64,000 nucleotides of DNA from Achromobacter sp. MYb9 (GCF_002975275.1 NZ_PCOQ01000006.1:62001-126000); one strand, 5' to 3'. Positions 48,227 to 57,123 are shown, numbered from the stretch's first letter. Made by a program: numbers and translations. Notes: generated from the letters alone by a model not told the origin.

Positions 48227-49024
48227 TCAACGATTAACGATTTCCTGCTCGATCACGGCGTCCAGCACCCAGCGCATGGACGAACCGTTGGCTGGCGGAT
48301 TCGGGTCGGCGACCTCGACCACGCGCAGGCGGTAGCGGATGCCTGGCTGGAAATTGAAGCCGGTGATGTCCCCGTACCAGAACTGCCACGGCTGCGCGGC
48401 GCTATCGCGCACCTGATAACACAGGGTGCGGCCCGCGCCGGCGTTGCAGGGCACGCGCTCCGAATTCACATAGACCAGCTTGGTCGGCCCCGCCTGGCCG
48501 CCCGCCACCGGGTCGACGCGACGGCCGAAGTCCAGCGTATCGCCCGTGCTGAGCACCCACGTCATGCGCTGTGGGTTATTGGTGTTGTCCAGCGACGTGG
48601 CGGTGATGCGGGTCAGGCCGTCCAGGAAGGCGCGCTCCAGCGCCATGTTCTGCGCAGCGCAGGCCATCATCGTTGCCACCGGATTCGCCTGCACGATCAA
48701 CTGGCCGTTGGCCACGGTATAGGGCGCGTTGTACTGGTTGCATCCCGCGAAGCCGGACATGCGGGGGGAGCCCCGGTCGTGGATGAAGGTAACGGTCAGG
48801 GGCCGCGACCCCGAGGACGGATGCGGGATGGTGCGCAACCCGCCGCCCGGCTGCGTCCACCGCGCCAGATCCCAGCTGGTTTGCGCCAGGATGTCCGACG
48901 CCGAGGCGGGCTGATAACGGGGATCCTGCCCGTCGGCGGTGCGCTGCGGCGACGACGCGCAAGCGGCCAGGCCAATGGATAGCAGGCATGGCGCCAGCCA
49001 GCGCAAGGAAGCGGTAAAGGGCAT
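48227..49024 (-). CDS. META and DUF4377 domain lipoprotein
   Basis: A 265-residue outer-envelope lipoprotein. The start at 49024 gives a signal peptide with the lipobox LAAC near residues 17-20. Residues about 45-155 are a META (HslJ-like) domain with the hallmark [15 protein letters not shown] and [15 protein letters not shown]. The C-terminal about 100 residues match DUF4377 ([36 protein letters not shown]). META proteins are often heat- or novobiocin-related, but this one has no assigned role. A shorter META-only paralogue is encoded just upstream, on the same strand. Confidence 0.85.
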   Translation of the reverse strand: MPFTASLRWLAPCLLSIGLAACASSPQRTADGQDPRYQPASASDILAQTSWDLARWTQPGGGLRTIPHPSSGSRPLTVTFIHDRGSPRMSGFAGCNQYNAPYTVANGQLIVQANPVATMMACAAQNMALERAFLDGLTRITATSLDNTNNPQRMTWVLSTGDTLDFGRRVDPVAGGQAGPTKLVYVNSERVPCNAGAGRTLCYQVRDSAAQPWQFWYGDITGFNFQPGIRYRLRVVEVADPNPPANGSSMRWVLDAVIEQEIVNR

Positions 49025-49176
49025 GGGGGTCTCCCGGAATCTCAGCAAGGAAAGGCCCGGCCCCGCGCTAGGCTGCCAGGATCGGGCAGCGCCATTGTAG
49101 GCGTGCCCCGACCCTGTTTTCACCCCGAAAACACGCTGAAACGGCTATCCGCGGCGTCGCGTCGCCGCGCCGGGCG

Positions 49177-49707
49177 TTACGGCGTGGGAGGATCCTGGCG
49201 CCGCTCGAATTCCAGGACATCGCCGCCGCGCAGGTTGAACGTCAGGTGCCGCGGCGCCCCGCCGTTATCCAGCGTGAAGGTATCGATGGCCGTCAGGCCG
49301 CGCAGATAATCCGCTTCCAGTTTGGCGCGTTCAGGCGCCGGGCAAGCCATGCGGGTCGAGGCCGGCGCATTGATGAAGAGTTTGCCGCGTTCCAGCTTGT
49401 ACGAACCCATGTAGCGATTGCAGCCCGAAAAGCCGTTCACCTGGTACTGCTTGCCCTGGGCCAGGAACGTCAGGCGCACCGGTTCGCCATTGTCGCCATG
49501 CGGAATGTCCCGCAACGCGCCGCCGGCTTGCGTCCAGCGCACCAGTTCCCAACTGGTCTGGGCCAACGAATCCGCGCTGCTGGCCGCGTTGGCCGCCGCG
49601 GCGCCTTCCGGACGCGCGCCCCCTGTGGACCCCGCGCAACCCGCCAATGCGACAGTCAGAAGGCTCAGGCACAGCGCCCGGCCGCGCGAAGACAAATGGG
49701 TAAGCAT
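49177..49707 (-). CDS. META domain lipoprotein (HslJ-like)
   Basis: A 176-residue lipoprotein with a signal peptide and lipobox LAGC near residue 21-24, an Ala-rich linker, then one META domain (SLAQTSWELVRWTQAGGALRDIP, NGFSGCNRYMGSYKLERGKLFI, RMACPAPERAKLEADYLRGL). The sequence around SGCNRYMGSY and the SWELVRWTQ start parallel the neighbouring META-DUF4377 protein, pointing to local duplication. Start at 49707 is supported by AGGAG 9 bases upstream. Function not known. Confidence 0.85.
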   Translation of the reverse strand: MLTHLSSRGRALCLSLLTVALAGCAGSTGGARPEGAAAANAASSADSLAQTSWELVRWTQAGGALRDIPHGDNGEPVRLTFLAQGKQYQVNGFSGCNRYMGSYKLERGKLFINAPASTRMACPAPERAKLEADYLRGLTAIDTFTLDNGGAPRHLTFNLRGGDVLEFERRQDPPTP

Positions 49708-50007
49708 GGATGGCACTCCTAAAAAAATCACACCCCCGACTGTAACCGGCACGAGGCCAGGACGTCCTTTCCTCCCCCCTACAGCCGTATCCAAAAGCAG
49801 CAAAGGCGGGCCGGTATCCACGCCGATGATGCAGGGTCCTGCATCGAATGCCGCATGGCGGCACTGCCGGGCGACGCGCAGAATCGTTGCAGACCACATT
49901 TCCGGCAAACCCCAGCAACATGGGGAAACGCCGTCGGTCTTATACATACCGCAGACGCAGGTGTCCGGCTCATGGGGCCAACAATAAAACGACGGGGAGA
50001 CACGGCG
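49708..50007. other. Divergent gap between the META lipoprotein and acyltransferase genes
   Basis: I see no gene here. A short A-run (49725-49731) just upstream of the lipoprotein is the only notable low-GC stretch. Promoters for both divergent genes must lie here but none stands out. Confidence 0.35.
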
Positions 50008-51156
50008 ATGGGCTTTTTAAGAACGTTATTGGCGCTATCAGTGGTGCTGGACCACTTGGGCGGCGGCTATGCCGATCACCTGGTCGGCGGCCGGCTTGCG
50101 GTGCAGCTGTTTTATGTGATTTCCGGCTTCCTGATTTCATTTGTCCTGACTACGACGGACAACTATCAGGGCGCCACTGGCAAGTTCTACGCCAATCGCT
50201 TCCTGCGGCTCTTCCCCATCTATCTGGCGGTGGCGGCCCTGACGCTGATGGCGCACGTGCTGAGCGGCGGCGCGTTCTTTCGCATCTACGAGGCCCTGCC
50301 CTTTTCCGCCGAGCTGTTCCTGGCGCTGGCAAACGTGCTCATCCTGGGCCAGGACTGGCTGATGTTCTTCGGGATCGAACATGGCGCGCTGGCGTTCACG
50401 GGCAACTTCGCGCGCAGCGAAGTGCCCTTGTATCAGGGGCTGCTGGTGCCGCAGGCGTGGACGCTGGGCGTGGAGATGAGCTTCTACCTGGTGGCTCCCT
50501 TCGTGCTGCATTCCCCGCGCCGGCTGATGGCGCTGCTTGTGGCATCGATGGCGTTGCGCGCAGTGCTTGTAGCGACCGGCATCGGCATGACCGACCCCTG
50601 GACCTATCGCTTCTTCCCGACGGAACTTGCGCTGTTTCTGGTCGGCTCGTTGTCCCACCAAGTGCTGCTGCCGCGCTGCAAAGCCTGGACCCGGCGGTTC
50701 CCTCGGCTACCCGAAGCCGGCACCGCGGTGCTGGTCGTTTATTGCCTGTTGCACTTTTCGATCGGACTGAACCACAACGTGCGCGATGCGCTGGCGGTGC
50801 TGCTGTTCGCAGCCCTGCTGCCGCTGGCGTTCCTGTTTCAGTCGCGCCACCGGCTGGACAAGGCGATCGGGGAATTGAGCTACCCGATCTACATCTGCCA
50901 TTCACTGGTGATCATGTTCTTCAGTTGGCTGCTGAACGACGTCGAAACGAATCAGCCCATGCTCTTTACGGCGCTGGTGGTCACGGGCTGCATCGCGTTT
51001 TCGGCGCTGCTTAACGGCTTGATCGCGGATCCGGTGGAACGTCTACGCAGCCGGTTGCGCAGCGACCCGCCAAGCGGCGACAAGATTCCGGCGACGAACC
51101 CGCGACGGCCCGCGCAACCGGGCCAGGCGTTGGGCTCTATTCACCGCGCGCCTTGA
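50008..51156 (+). CDS. Acyltransferase 3 (OafA/YrhL) family membrane protein
   Basis: A 382-residue polytopic membrane acyltransferase that O-acylates carbohydrates such as LPS or exopolysaccharides. It begins MGFLRTLLALSVVLDHLGGGY (the family starts with an R..A...V...H motif, here DHLGG). It has LFYVISGFLISF near 30, FYANRFLRLFPIYL near 55 (the R/YxxRxxRxxP-type motif) and about ten membrane helices. The start at 50008 is preceded by ACGGGGAG. The last 20 bases overlap the convergent XRE gene. No polysaccharide cluster is nearby, so the acceptor is unknown. Confidence 0.9.
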   Translation: MGFLRTLLALSVVLDHLGGGYADHLVGGRLAVQLFYVISGFLISFVLTTTDNYQGATGKFYANRFLRLFPIYLAVAALTLMAHVLSGGAFFRIYEALPFSAELFLALANVLILGQDWLMFFGIEHGALAFTGNFARSEVPLYQGLLVPQAWTLGVEMSFYLVAPFVLHSPRRLMALLVASMALRAVLVATGIGMTDPWTYRFFPTELALFLVGSLSHQVLLPRCKAWTRRFPRLPEAGTAVLVVYCLLHFSIGLNHNVRDALAVLLFAALLPLAFLFQSRHRLDKAIGELSYPIYICHSLVIMFFSWLLNDVETNQPMLFTALVVTGCIAFSALLNGLIADPVERLRSRLRSDPPSGDKIPATNPRRPAQPGQALGSIHRAP

Positions 51157-51532
51157 TATAGGCGGCAAGCACCAGCTCGATCTGCCGCTTTTCTTGCGAA
51201 CTCAACCGCGAATAGGTGGCGTACGACACGGATTCGAACGGCCAGGCCGGCGGGTGGGCGATATCGCCCACATTGACGGCTGGCCCGGAATAACCGGAAT
51301 TCAACATCGGCCCCTCGCCGGTGCTGAGCCACATCGGGCTGATCCGCAATGCGCGGGCCAACTTGATGAGCGCATCGCTGGAGGGTTGCTGGCGTTGCCC
51401 GCTTTCGTAGTTGCCGATGGCGCTTTGCGACAGGTTGCTTGCGACCGCCAAGTCCTTTTGAGTCCATCCCTGAAGCACTCTTGCGTTGCGCAGACGATGG
51501 CTAAACGTGTCCAATCGATCAACCTGAGACAT
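51137..51532 (-). CDS. XRE family helix-turn-helix regulator
   Basis: A 131-residue DNA-binding protein. The N-terminal 65 residues form a Cro/C1-type helix-turn-helix (RLRNARVLQGWTQKDLAVASNLSQSAIGNYESGQRQQPSSDALIKLARAL). The rest is a short C-terminal region resembling phage or plasmid-type repressor linkers (MWLSTGEGPM), ending in SRLSSQEKRQIELVLAAYI. The start at 51532 has no good Shine-Dalgarno sequence and lies in a low-GC stretch, unlike its neighbours. It could be a relic of an acquired element or a stable chromosomal regulator; its targets are unknown. Confidence 0.85.
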   Translation of the reverse strand: MSQVDRLDTFSHRLRNARVLQGWTQKDLAVASNLSQSAIGNYESGQRQQPSSDALIKLARALRISPMWLSTGEGPMLNSGYSGPAVNVGDIAHPPAWPFESVSYATYSRLSSQEKRQIELVLAAYIKARGE

Positions 51533-51951
51533 TAATATGAATTTATTTATTTGATTAAAACATCTCAATACTGGCGCCAAATAAACGGACTACACCCCAA
51601 TTTGCGGGTTAATCCATAAATCGCAACATTCACCTGCTTGGGCGCTTTATCTGTTGACCCGCAAGGGCGCGACATTCCTGGCGTAATCCAGAAAAAACCC
51701 ATACCTGCCATTGACTTACCAAGAAATATCAAAATGCGGACGGCCTTATCGGGCCATCGCGGCCAGCGCCCGCCAGCAAAAATCCGCCCCAAGTTTATGG
51801 GCAATCCGACATCAAAAATAGAAAATAATGTATCGGTAATACTAAATAATCTATCGTCGCCACAGCCTCGATGAACAGCGGTTCAACCGCTTGCCGCGAT
51901 TTTGGCCAGGACGCTAAGTTACCATCAGAAACTACAGAAACGTATCTTCAC
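51533..51951. other. AT-rich gene-free stretch upstream of the XRE regulator
   Basis: A clear drop in GC, with poly-A/T patches at 51537-51563 and 51812-51855, in an otherwise GC-rich window. Open frames of 78-79 codons occur on both strands (51638-51874 and 51565-51804) but have no ribosome site and no recognisable similarity. It may hold the XRE promoter or be a remnant of acquired DNA. Confidence 0.45.
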
Positions 51952-51989
51952 AAAAAAACACGCCCGTGTTTAAATGAAACACGGGCGTG
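51952..51989 (-). terminator. Strong minus-strand terminator without a recognised gene
   Basis: A perfect 13-bp stem (51959-51971 with 51977-51989), a 5-base loop and seven T residues (51952-51958) on the minus strand. The stretch upstream on that strand (51990-52256) has no coding frame that ends before it, so the terminated transcript is unidentified. It could stop antisense transcription coming from the response-regulator gene. Confidence 0.85.
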
Positions 51990-52256
51990 ACTTCCATGCG
52001 GGTCGAGTCACCGGCGGCCCGGGGCGATAACGCCGCAGCCACGCAGCCGGACAAGGTCCCGGCCCGGTCAGGCTGGCCGCTAGCGCATAGAACCTGGACA
52101 AGCGTCCAGACCTTCCGCCCACATTCAAACAACACCGCCAGACGGTCCCGTCATGGCGCGCAGCTTAGAAAGGGAAGCCATGCCAGGACTGCCGAGGCCG
52201 ACGCGCTTCGCTTTCAAGCACCGCGCCCATGCGGCGCCACCTCATTGGAAGCATCA

Positions 52257-53069
52257 ATGAACAACACGCTGGATGTCATTTTCCTGGGGCAGGACGACGC
52301 CAGGCATGCCAGGCTGGAAGACGCCCTGTCGCATCTGGGCTTCAGCGTCCGCCGTTGCTACGACCTGGTGGATGTCTATGACCGGTACTCCCGCAGGCCC
52401 AGCCCCTTGGTGGTGCTGGAAGCGCCGCTACCCGACATCCACAACGCCGCGGTCCGGCTGCGCGCGGTGGAGCGCGGCCTGGGCATTGTGGCGATAGCCA
52501 CGTTCGCCGATACCGAAAGCCGCATCCGCACGCTGCTCTGCGGCGCGGACGCCTGCCTGCCGCCCGACGTAAGCGGGCTGGAACTTGCGGCGGTGCTGCA
52601 GGCGCTGGTGCGCCGTGCGGTAGGGCTGGACGGCATGGACGCCGCGTCGGACACGCACGCGGAAGAACCCGCCCTGGAAACCTGGCGGCTGGCCAATAAA
52701 GGTTGGACGCTGGTCCACCCCGGCGGCCGCACCCTGGGCCTGACGACGGGCGAGCGCGACTTTCTATCGCGCCTGGTGGCCGCCCCCGACCGCAAGATCA
52801 GCCGCGACGCTTTCTATGCCGATGGCGCGGAAGACGCCGATAGCGGCATCACGCGCCGCCGCTTCGTGGATGTGATGATCAGCCGCCTGCGTCGCAAGGC
52901 CGCTGCCAATCAGATGACGTTGCCGATCCGCGCCGTGCATGGCTGGGGCTACATGTTCGCCGCGGACATCACGCTGGACGTGGACTATCGGGATACGGGG
53001 GATGACAGCCGCATGGACGGGCTGGAGGACTGGCGCCGCGAGACGGCGGACGCAAGCGCGTCGACATAA
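52257..53069 (+). CDS. OmpR-type response regulator with a degenerate receiver domain
   Basis: A 270-residue regulator. Residues 1-120 have the receiver fold (DVIFLGQDDARHARLEDALSHLGF), but the phosphoacceptor strand reads LVVLEAPLPD, so Glu55 replaces the usual Asp. Residues about 150-245 are a winged helix (LTTGERDFLSRLVAAPDRKISRDAFYAD, RRRFVDVMISRLRRKA, PIRAVHGWGYMFA) of OmpR type. The start at 52257 has GGAAG upstream. No histidine kinase is nearby. Glu at this site can mimic phosphorylation, so activity may not depend on a kinase. Confidence 0.88.
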   Translation: MNNTLDVIFLGQDDARHARLEDALSHLGFSVRRCYDLVDVYDRYSRRPSPLVVLEAPLPDIHNAAVRLRAVERGLGIVAIATFADTESRIRTLLCGADACLPPDVSGLELAAVLQALVRRAVGLDGMDAASDTHAEEPALETWRLANKGWTLVHPGGRTLGLTTGERDFLSRLVAAPDRKISRDAFYADGAEDADSGITRRRFVDVMISRLRRKAAANQMTLPIRAVHGWGYMFAADITLDVDYRDTGDDSRMDGLEDWRRETADASAST

Positions 53070-53143
53070 GGCGAATCGCAACCCATGGGGCGATTCGCAG
53101 CCGCGATGGCCGGGCGATGTTGCCCGCGTGCCTGCGACAGGCG

Positions 53144-53183
53144 AAAAAAACGCGGCGCTGCCCCCGAGAGGTAAGACGCCGCG
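53144..53183 (-). terminator. Minus-strand terminator below the structured stretch
   Basis: CGCGGCG (minus, 53177-53183) pairs with CGCCGCG (53151-53157) over a 19-base loop, followed by seven T residues (53144-53150). No protein gene on the minus strand ends here. Confidence 0.7.
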
Positions 53184-53345
53184 CTAAAACAACACGTGAA
53201 CCCGGAGTCATCAGCCGGCACTGATGCCTTCTACCTGGATCACGCGATTCCAACATTCGTGCCTCATACTACTCACGCACGGTCCGACCGTGAACCTGAG
53301 CGGGGTCTCTAGTCCCCGCTCAAGCTGCAACGTGATCAACGCCCG
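53144..53345 (-). ncRNA. Candidate structured non-coding RNA or leader
   Basis: Between the response-regulator gene and the K+ channel gene lies a stretch dense in stem-loops that ends, on the minus strand, in an intrinsic terminator. A 7-bp closing helix (53238-53244 with 53331-53337) encloses an 8-9 bp hairpin with an 8-base loop (53298-53321) and a CACGG/CCGTG hairpin (53278-53292). More helices lie on both sides, including GCCCGCC/GGCGGGC near 53355-53376. A short frame of 18 codons (53211-53267) lies inside but has no ribosome site. I recognise no Rfam-type family. The 5' end and strand are inferred from the terminator alone. Confidence 0.45.
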
Positions 53346-53463
53346 GGGTCCGGGCCCGCCCTGACTACTGGCGGGCTTATCGCCCGTATCAGCGGTTTTC
53401 CTCTTGGATAGCCGCGTGATGGAAGAAGTTTAGGACTTCGGGCCTGAATGCAGTAATTCTTTG

Positions 53464-53492
53464 TTGATAGCCTTCTATACCTATTAGATATA
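53464..53492 (+). promoter_or_regulatory. Promoter of the K+ channel gene
   Basis: TTGATA (53464-53469) and GATATA (53487-53492) are 17 bases apart, predicting a start near 53499, about 45 bases before the chosen start codon. Confidence 0.6.
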
Positions 53493-53543
53493 GCAGAGCG
53501 GTGTGCCTGCCGCCCTAAAATGGCGAAAAAGGACACGCCCCCA

Positions 53544-54755
53544 ATGCCCCTTCCGTACCTCTCCTTGCGGCATCGTTTCAGAAAAGTGCTGGCGTTCTTT
53601 CCGCCCAACTGGTGCCTGGCCATCCTTGTGGCGCTGGACGGATATGCCTTCATGCACCCCGTGCTGCGCGAAGTGCGCGCCCGCGAATACTCGTTCTGGC
53701 TGGCGCTGGACAATTGGCACGAGGTCATGCGCGTGGTGGGGCTGCTGGAGATTCCCCGCCTGGTGCTGGGCGTGGGCCTGCAGGTCATTGCGCTGGGGCT
53801 GATATTGAAGGCCCGCATCGCATGGGCGTTCTCGCTGGTGCTGCTGATCGGCATCGGCACCTTCGGCATCCTGGGCCAGGGCGGACGCGCGGGACTGGGC
53901 GTCTATACGTTGGTGCTGGTGATCGCGCTGATCGTCTACTGGCGGCGCTTCGACCGCGCCAGCGTCACGGCGGGTTCGCTGTTCGCGCTGGTCAGCGTGC
54001 TATCGCTGTTGATCTACGCGGTGTTCGGCACGCTGTACCTGGGCAACGAATTCAATCCGCCCATCCTGGACGCGGGCACCGCGTTCTATTTCTCGATTGT
54101 GTCCATGTCCACGGTGGGCTATGGCGACATCACGCCGCACACCATCACCGCCAGGCTGTTCACGGCGTCGATTATCATTCTTGGCATCACCGTCTTCGCC
54201 ACTTCCATCAGCGCGATCGCCGGCCCGGTGATCGGCGGAAATCTGAAGCGGCTGGTCAAAGGCAGGTTCTCCACCGCCATGCGCAAAAATCACATCATCA
54301 TTGCAGGCGAGACCCCGCTGGCGCTTAGCGTCTACGACGGCTTGCGCCGCCGCGGCGAAGAGGTCACGGTCATCGTGCCCGCCGGCGCTCCGCAGGAATA
54401 TCCGGCCGCGGCGGACCTGATCGAAGGCGATCCCTCAAGCGTGGAAGTCTTGCGCGCCGCGGGCGTCACGCGGGCACGCTACGTGCTGGCGCTACGCGCC
54501 GACGATGCCGAGAACGCATTCATCGTGCTTGCGGCCAAGGAAGCCACCGGCGACAGCGGCGCCAAGACGGTTGCGCTGGTCAACACCAGCAAGCATCTGG
54601 AAAAGATCCGGCGCGTGCAGCCGGACATGGTGTTCTCGGTGCAGTTGCTGGGCGCCGAACTGCTGACCCGCGCCATCAATGGCGAGCCCATGGACAGCCA
54701 GGCCATCACGGACCTGTTCTTCGCCAAAGCCGCGACGCCGACCAAGCCATCCTGA
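53544..54755 (+). CDS. Voltage-gated-type potassium channel with RCK (TrkA-N) domain
   Basis: A 403-residue inner-membrane channel. Several N-terminal hydrophobic segments (about 20-145) precede the pore, whose selectivity filter is STVGYGDITPH. The cytoplasmic RCK/TrkA-N domain follows (about 250-395), with NHIIIAGETPLALSVYDGLRRRG as its nucleotide-binding start. The dinucleotide motif is GETPLA rather than GxGxxG, so NAD binding is uncertain. The start at 53544 is chosen because AAGGA lies 10 bases upstream; an ATG at 53520 would add eight residues but lacks a ribosome site. Confidence 0.9.
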   Translation: MPLPYLSLRHRFRKVLAFFPPNWCLAILVALDGYAFMHPVLREVRAREYSFWLALDNWHEVMRVVGLLEIPRLVLGVGLQVIALGLILKARIAWAFSLVLLIGIGTFGILGQGGRAGLGVYTLVLVIALIVYWRRFDRASVTAGSLFALVSVLSLLIYAVFGTLYLGNEFNPPILDAGTAFYFSIVSMSTVGYGDITPHTITARLFTASIIILGITVFATSISAIAGPVIGGNLKRLVKGRFSTAMRKNHIIIAGETPLALSVYDGLRRRGEEVTVIVPAGAPQEYPAAADLIEGDPSSVEVLRAAGVTRARYVLALRADDAENAFIVLAAKEATGDSGAKTVALVNTSKHLEKIRRVQPDMVFSVQLLGAELLTRAINGEPMDSQAITDLFFAKAATPTKPS

Positions 54756-54770
54756 CCGGATCAGGCCAGT

Positions 54771-56339
54771 TCAGGCGGGCTGGGAACCGGGCGGCGAGTG
54801 GCTCGCGTACCAGCGCAGGAATTCCGCCGAGGGCATCGGCCGGGCAAACAGATAGCCCTGGATGAAGGCCACGCCACGCGAGGTCAGGTAATCGAACTGC
54901 ACTTGCGTTTCAACGCCTTCCGCCACGACCGCCATGTTCAGACGGTGCGACAGCGTGATGATGACGTCAAGCACCGGCGCCTCTTCGCCCGTGGGCTGGA
55001 TGGCGTGTACGAAGCCCTTGTCGATCTTCAGGTAATCCACCGGAAACTTCTGCAGATACGACAGCGAACAGTGGCCCGTGCCGAAATCGTCGATAGCCAC
55101 TCGCACGCCCTCGGCGCGCAATGCATCGATGTTGCGGCGCGCCTGACCGTTGTCCGAGATCAGGCTGCGCTCGGTGATTTCCAGCACGATCAGCGGCCGC
55201 CGCGCCGCGACGTTGGCGCGAAAGGCCTCGATTTCAGCGACCAGCCCGCTGCTGGATAGATGCTCGGGCGCCAGGTTCACGCCCACATGGAAGTCTGGCG
55301 GCGTGTTCCAGGTTTGCAGGTCGCGTTCGATCAGCCGCAGTAGATGCCGCGTCAACGGAATGATCATGTCTTCGGCCTCGGCGGCCGCGATGAAGATGTC
55401 TGGCCGCACGAATCCCACGCCGGGGCGGTTCCAGCGCATCAGCGCCTCGACGCCCTCGCATTGGCCTGTCTGTTGGCCATATACCGGCTGGTAGTACACC
55501 TGGAATTCGTCGGCCTGCATGGCGCGCCGCAACTGCTCTTTGAACGACAGGCGGTTCACTTGCAGGCGGTAGGCGGCGACTGCCAGCCCTGCCCCGATCA
55601 GCATGGCTGCGGGCAAGTAGCTCAACATCAGTTGCTGCCACGCGGTGACCACGCTTTCCGACGGCGCCTTGACATTGATGGACAGCGCCACGCGGCCGCT
55701 GTTGCGCGTGACTTCCTCGTACACGAGTCCGGCGGGGCCGGTTGCGCCATTGCCGGATTCGCTGCGAATCGGGGCGCCGTCCCCCACCGTGAGCTCCAGT
55801 CGGTAATCGCCCAGCGTCGCGACGGCGTTCAGCAAATCCAGTATGTAGCGGCCATCCACGGCGACCGCGCCGCTATATCCCGGCGCGCCCGGCTTGCCCA
55901 GCAGGATCGCCGGCCGGTCCGGCGCCAACGGGGTGCCCGCCACCGAGAAAAGCCAGCGGTCGGGTGTGCCCTTGATGGGCCATTTGCGGAAATCTCCAAT
56001 GGAGAAATCGACGGTGCCGATCACGGACGAACAGTAGATGTGATCGCTGTTGGCCAGAACCAGCGCGCGGAAGTACGGGTTCAGCGCGCTCCAGCGTTGC
56101 AGCGACGGCAACACGGCGGCGCAAGGCTGGGGCGTCAGTTCCGCCACCCGGTCCAGCAGGGACCAGGCCTGGGAAAGGATGTTCTCGACCTGGACGCGGA
56201 CGATCTTTGCCGCGGCTTCGGCCGCATGGCGCTGTTCGTTCTTGGCATGCAGCCATGTCCAGGCCACGCACAGCAAAACGGGAACGACCAGGGCGAACGC
56301 CACCGGCAGATAGCGCCATGATGGCACCCGAACCGTCAT
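54771..56339 (-). CDS. CSS-motif EAL-domain cyclic-di-GMP phosphodiesterase
   Basis: A 522-residue membrane protein that should hydrolyse cyclic-di-GMP. Two membrane helices (about 8-28 and 240-262) flank a periplasmic CSS domain with the motif HIYCSSVIG near 108 and a second conserved Cys in LTPQPCAAV near 70; in E. coli the two cysteines form a redox-controlled disulfide. The EAL domain (about 285-520) has VEALMRW, IDDFGTGHCSLSYL and EGVETQVQFDYL, all intact. The start is tentative: ATG at 56339 has poor ribosome-site spacing, and upstream in-frame starts exist up to 56414. Confidence 0.9.
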   Translation of the reverse strand: MTVRVPSWRYLPVAFALVVPVLLCVAWTWLHAKNEQRHAAEAAAKIVRVQVENILSQAWSLLDRVAELTPQPCAAVLPSLQRWSALNPYFRALVLANSDHIYCSSVIGTVDFSIGDFRKWPIKGTPDRWLFSVAGTPLAPDRPAILLGKPGAPGYSGAVAVDGRYILDLLNAVATLGDYRLELTVGDGAPIRSESGNGATGPAGLVYEEVTRNSGRVALSINVKAPSESVVTAWQQLMLSYLPAAMLIGAGLAVAAYRLQVNRLSFKEQLRRAMQADEFQVYYQPVYGQQTGQCEGVEALMRWNRPGVGFVRPDIFIAAAEAEDMIIPLTRHLLRLIERDLQTWNTPPDFHVGVNLAPEHLSSSGLVAEIEAFRANVAARRPLIVLEITERSLISDNGQARRNIDALRAEGVRVAIDDFGTGHCSLSYLQKFPVDYLKIDKGFVHAIQPTGEEAPVLDVIITLSHRLNMAVVAEGVETQVQFDYLTSRGVAFIQGYLFARPMPSAEFLRWYASHSPPGSQPA

Positions 56340-56655
56340 TCCTGATGTCGACAATAGTGCCTCGCTGGAAATTCCGTCATTGTGGAATGACTCCCTGGAT
56401 GGATAGGACACCATGCGCGATCCAGCGTCAAGACGCCGGGCCGGCTTGACCCGCGTCAAGGAACGCATGGGCAGCGGCGTCCACAATGAAAGGGGCCGGG
56501 GCTGGCCGTACCGCCCTTGGCTGGGCTATTGTTGACGCTCGTAGTTCGCTACGCCCCCCGGGCGACTTCACGGCGGCGCATATTCGCAAGACCTTGGGCC
56601 AGACGGCTTGAGGGCTGATTCGTTTCCCCTTACCACTCTTTTAAAAGGACGGATG

Positions 56656-57123
56656 ATGAAGAAGACTACTGCCCCCACGACCCCAGGAATCGCCGGCGCC
56701 AACGCCGCCTACTGCCAACGGCTGGCCCAGCTTGCGCAAGAAAGCCAGGAACGCTGGATGACGCTTGGCCGCCGCCTGGCCGATGACAACGCCGCCCGCT
56801 ATCTGGCCACCCTCGGCCCGCTGAACTCCGGTGGAGACTGGCACGAAATCGCTCCGGCCCTGGGCGAAATCACCCGCAAGCAATGGCAATGCCAACTGGA
56901 AGCCAGCCAGGCCATCACCCACGCCGCGCTGGAAGAACAGGCGGCCATGGCCGCCGGCTTGGGCGAAGCCATGAGCGGCTGGTTCAGAAGCGCCACCGGC
57001 GCCGGCATGGCGGTCGACGCATCGCCCCTGACGCAGATGTGGTCCACGATGTCGAACCAGATGGCGGCGGCATGTTCCGCGATGCGCGATGCCAGCCAAC
57101 CGGGCGACCGCCATGACGGCTAA
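56656..57123 (+). CDS. Phasin family protein
   Basis: A 155-residue small amphipathic protein of the phasin family, which coats polyhydroxyalkanoate granules. Helical heptads run through most of it (YCQRLAQLAQESQERWMTLGRRLADDN, LEEQAAMAAGLGEAMSGWF). The start is ATG at 56656, the second of two adjacent ATGs, because AAGGA then has correct spacing. The gene overlaps phaB by 11 bases. No PHA synthase gene is in the window, so granules would depend on genes elsewhere. Confidence 0.82.
   Translation: MKKTTAPTTPGIAGANAAYCQRLAQLAQESQERWMTLGRRLADDNAARYLATLGPLNSGGDWHEIAPALGEITRKQWQCQLEASQAITHAALEEQAAMAAGLGEAMSGWFRSATGAGMAVDASPLTQMWSTMSNQMAAACSAMRDASQPGDRHDG

Noticed and set aside
51565-51874. Overlapping frames of 79 and 78 codons in the AT-rich patch
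   Set aside because: No ribosome site, no similarity I recognise, and they lie on opposite strands of the same non-coding stretch.
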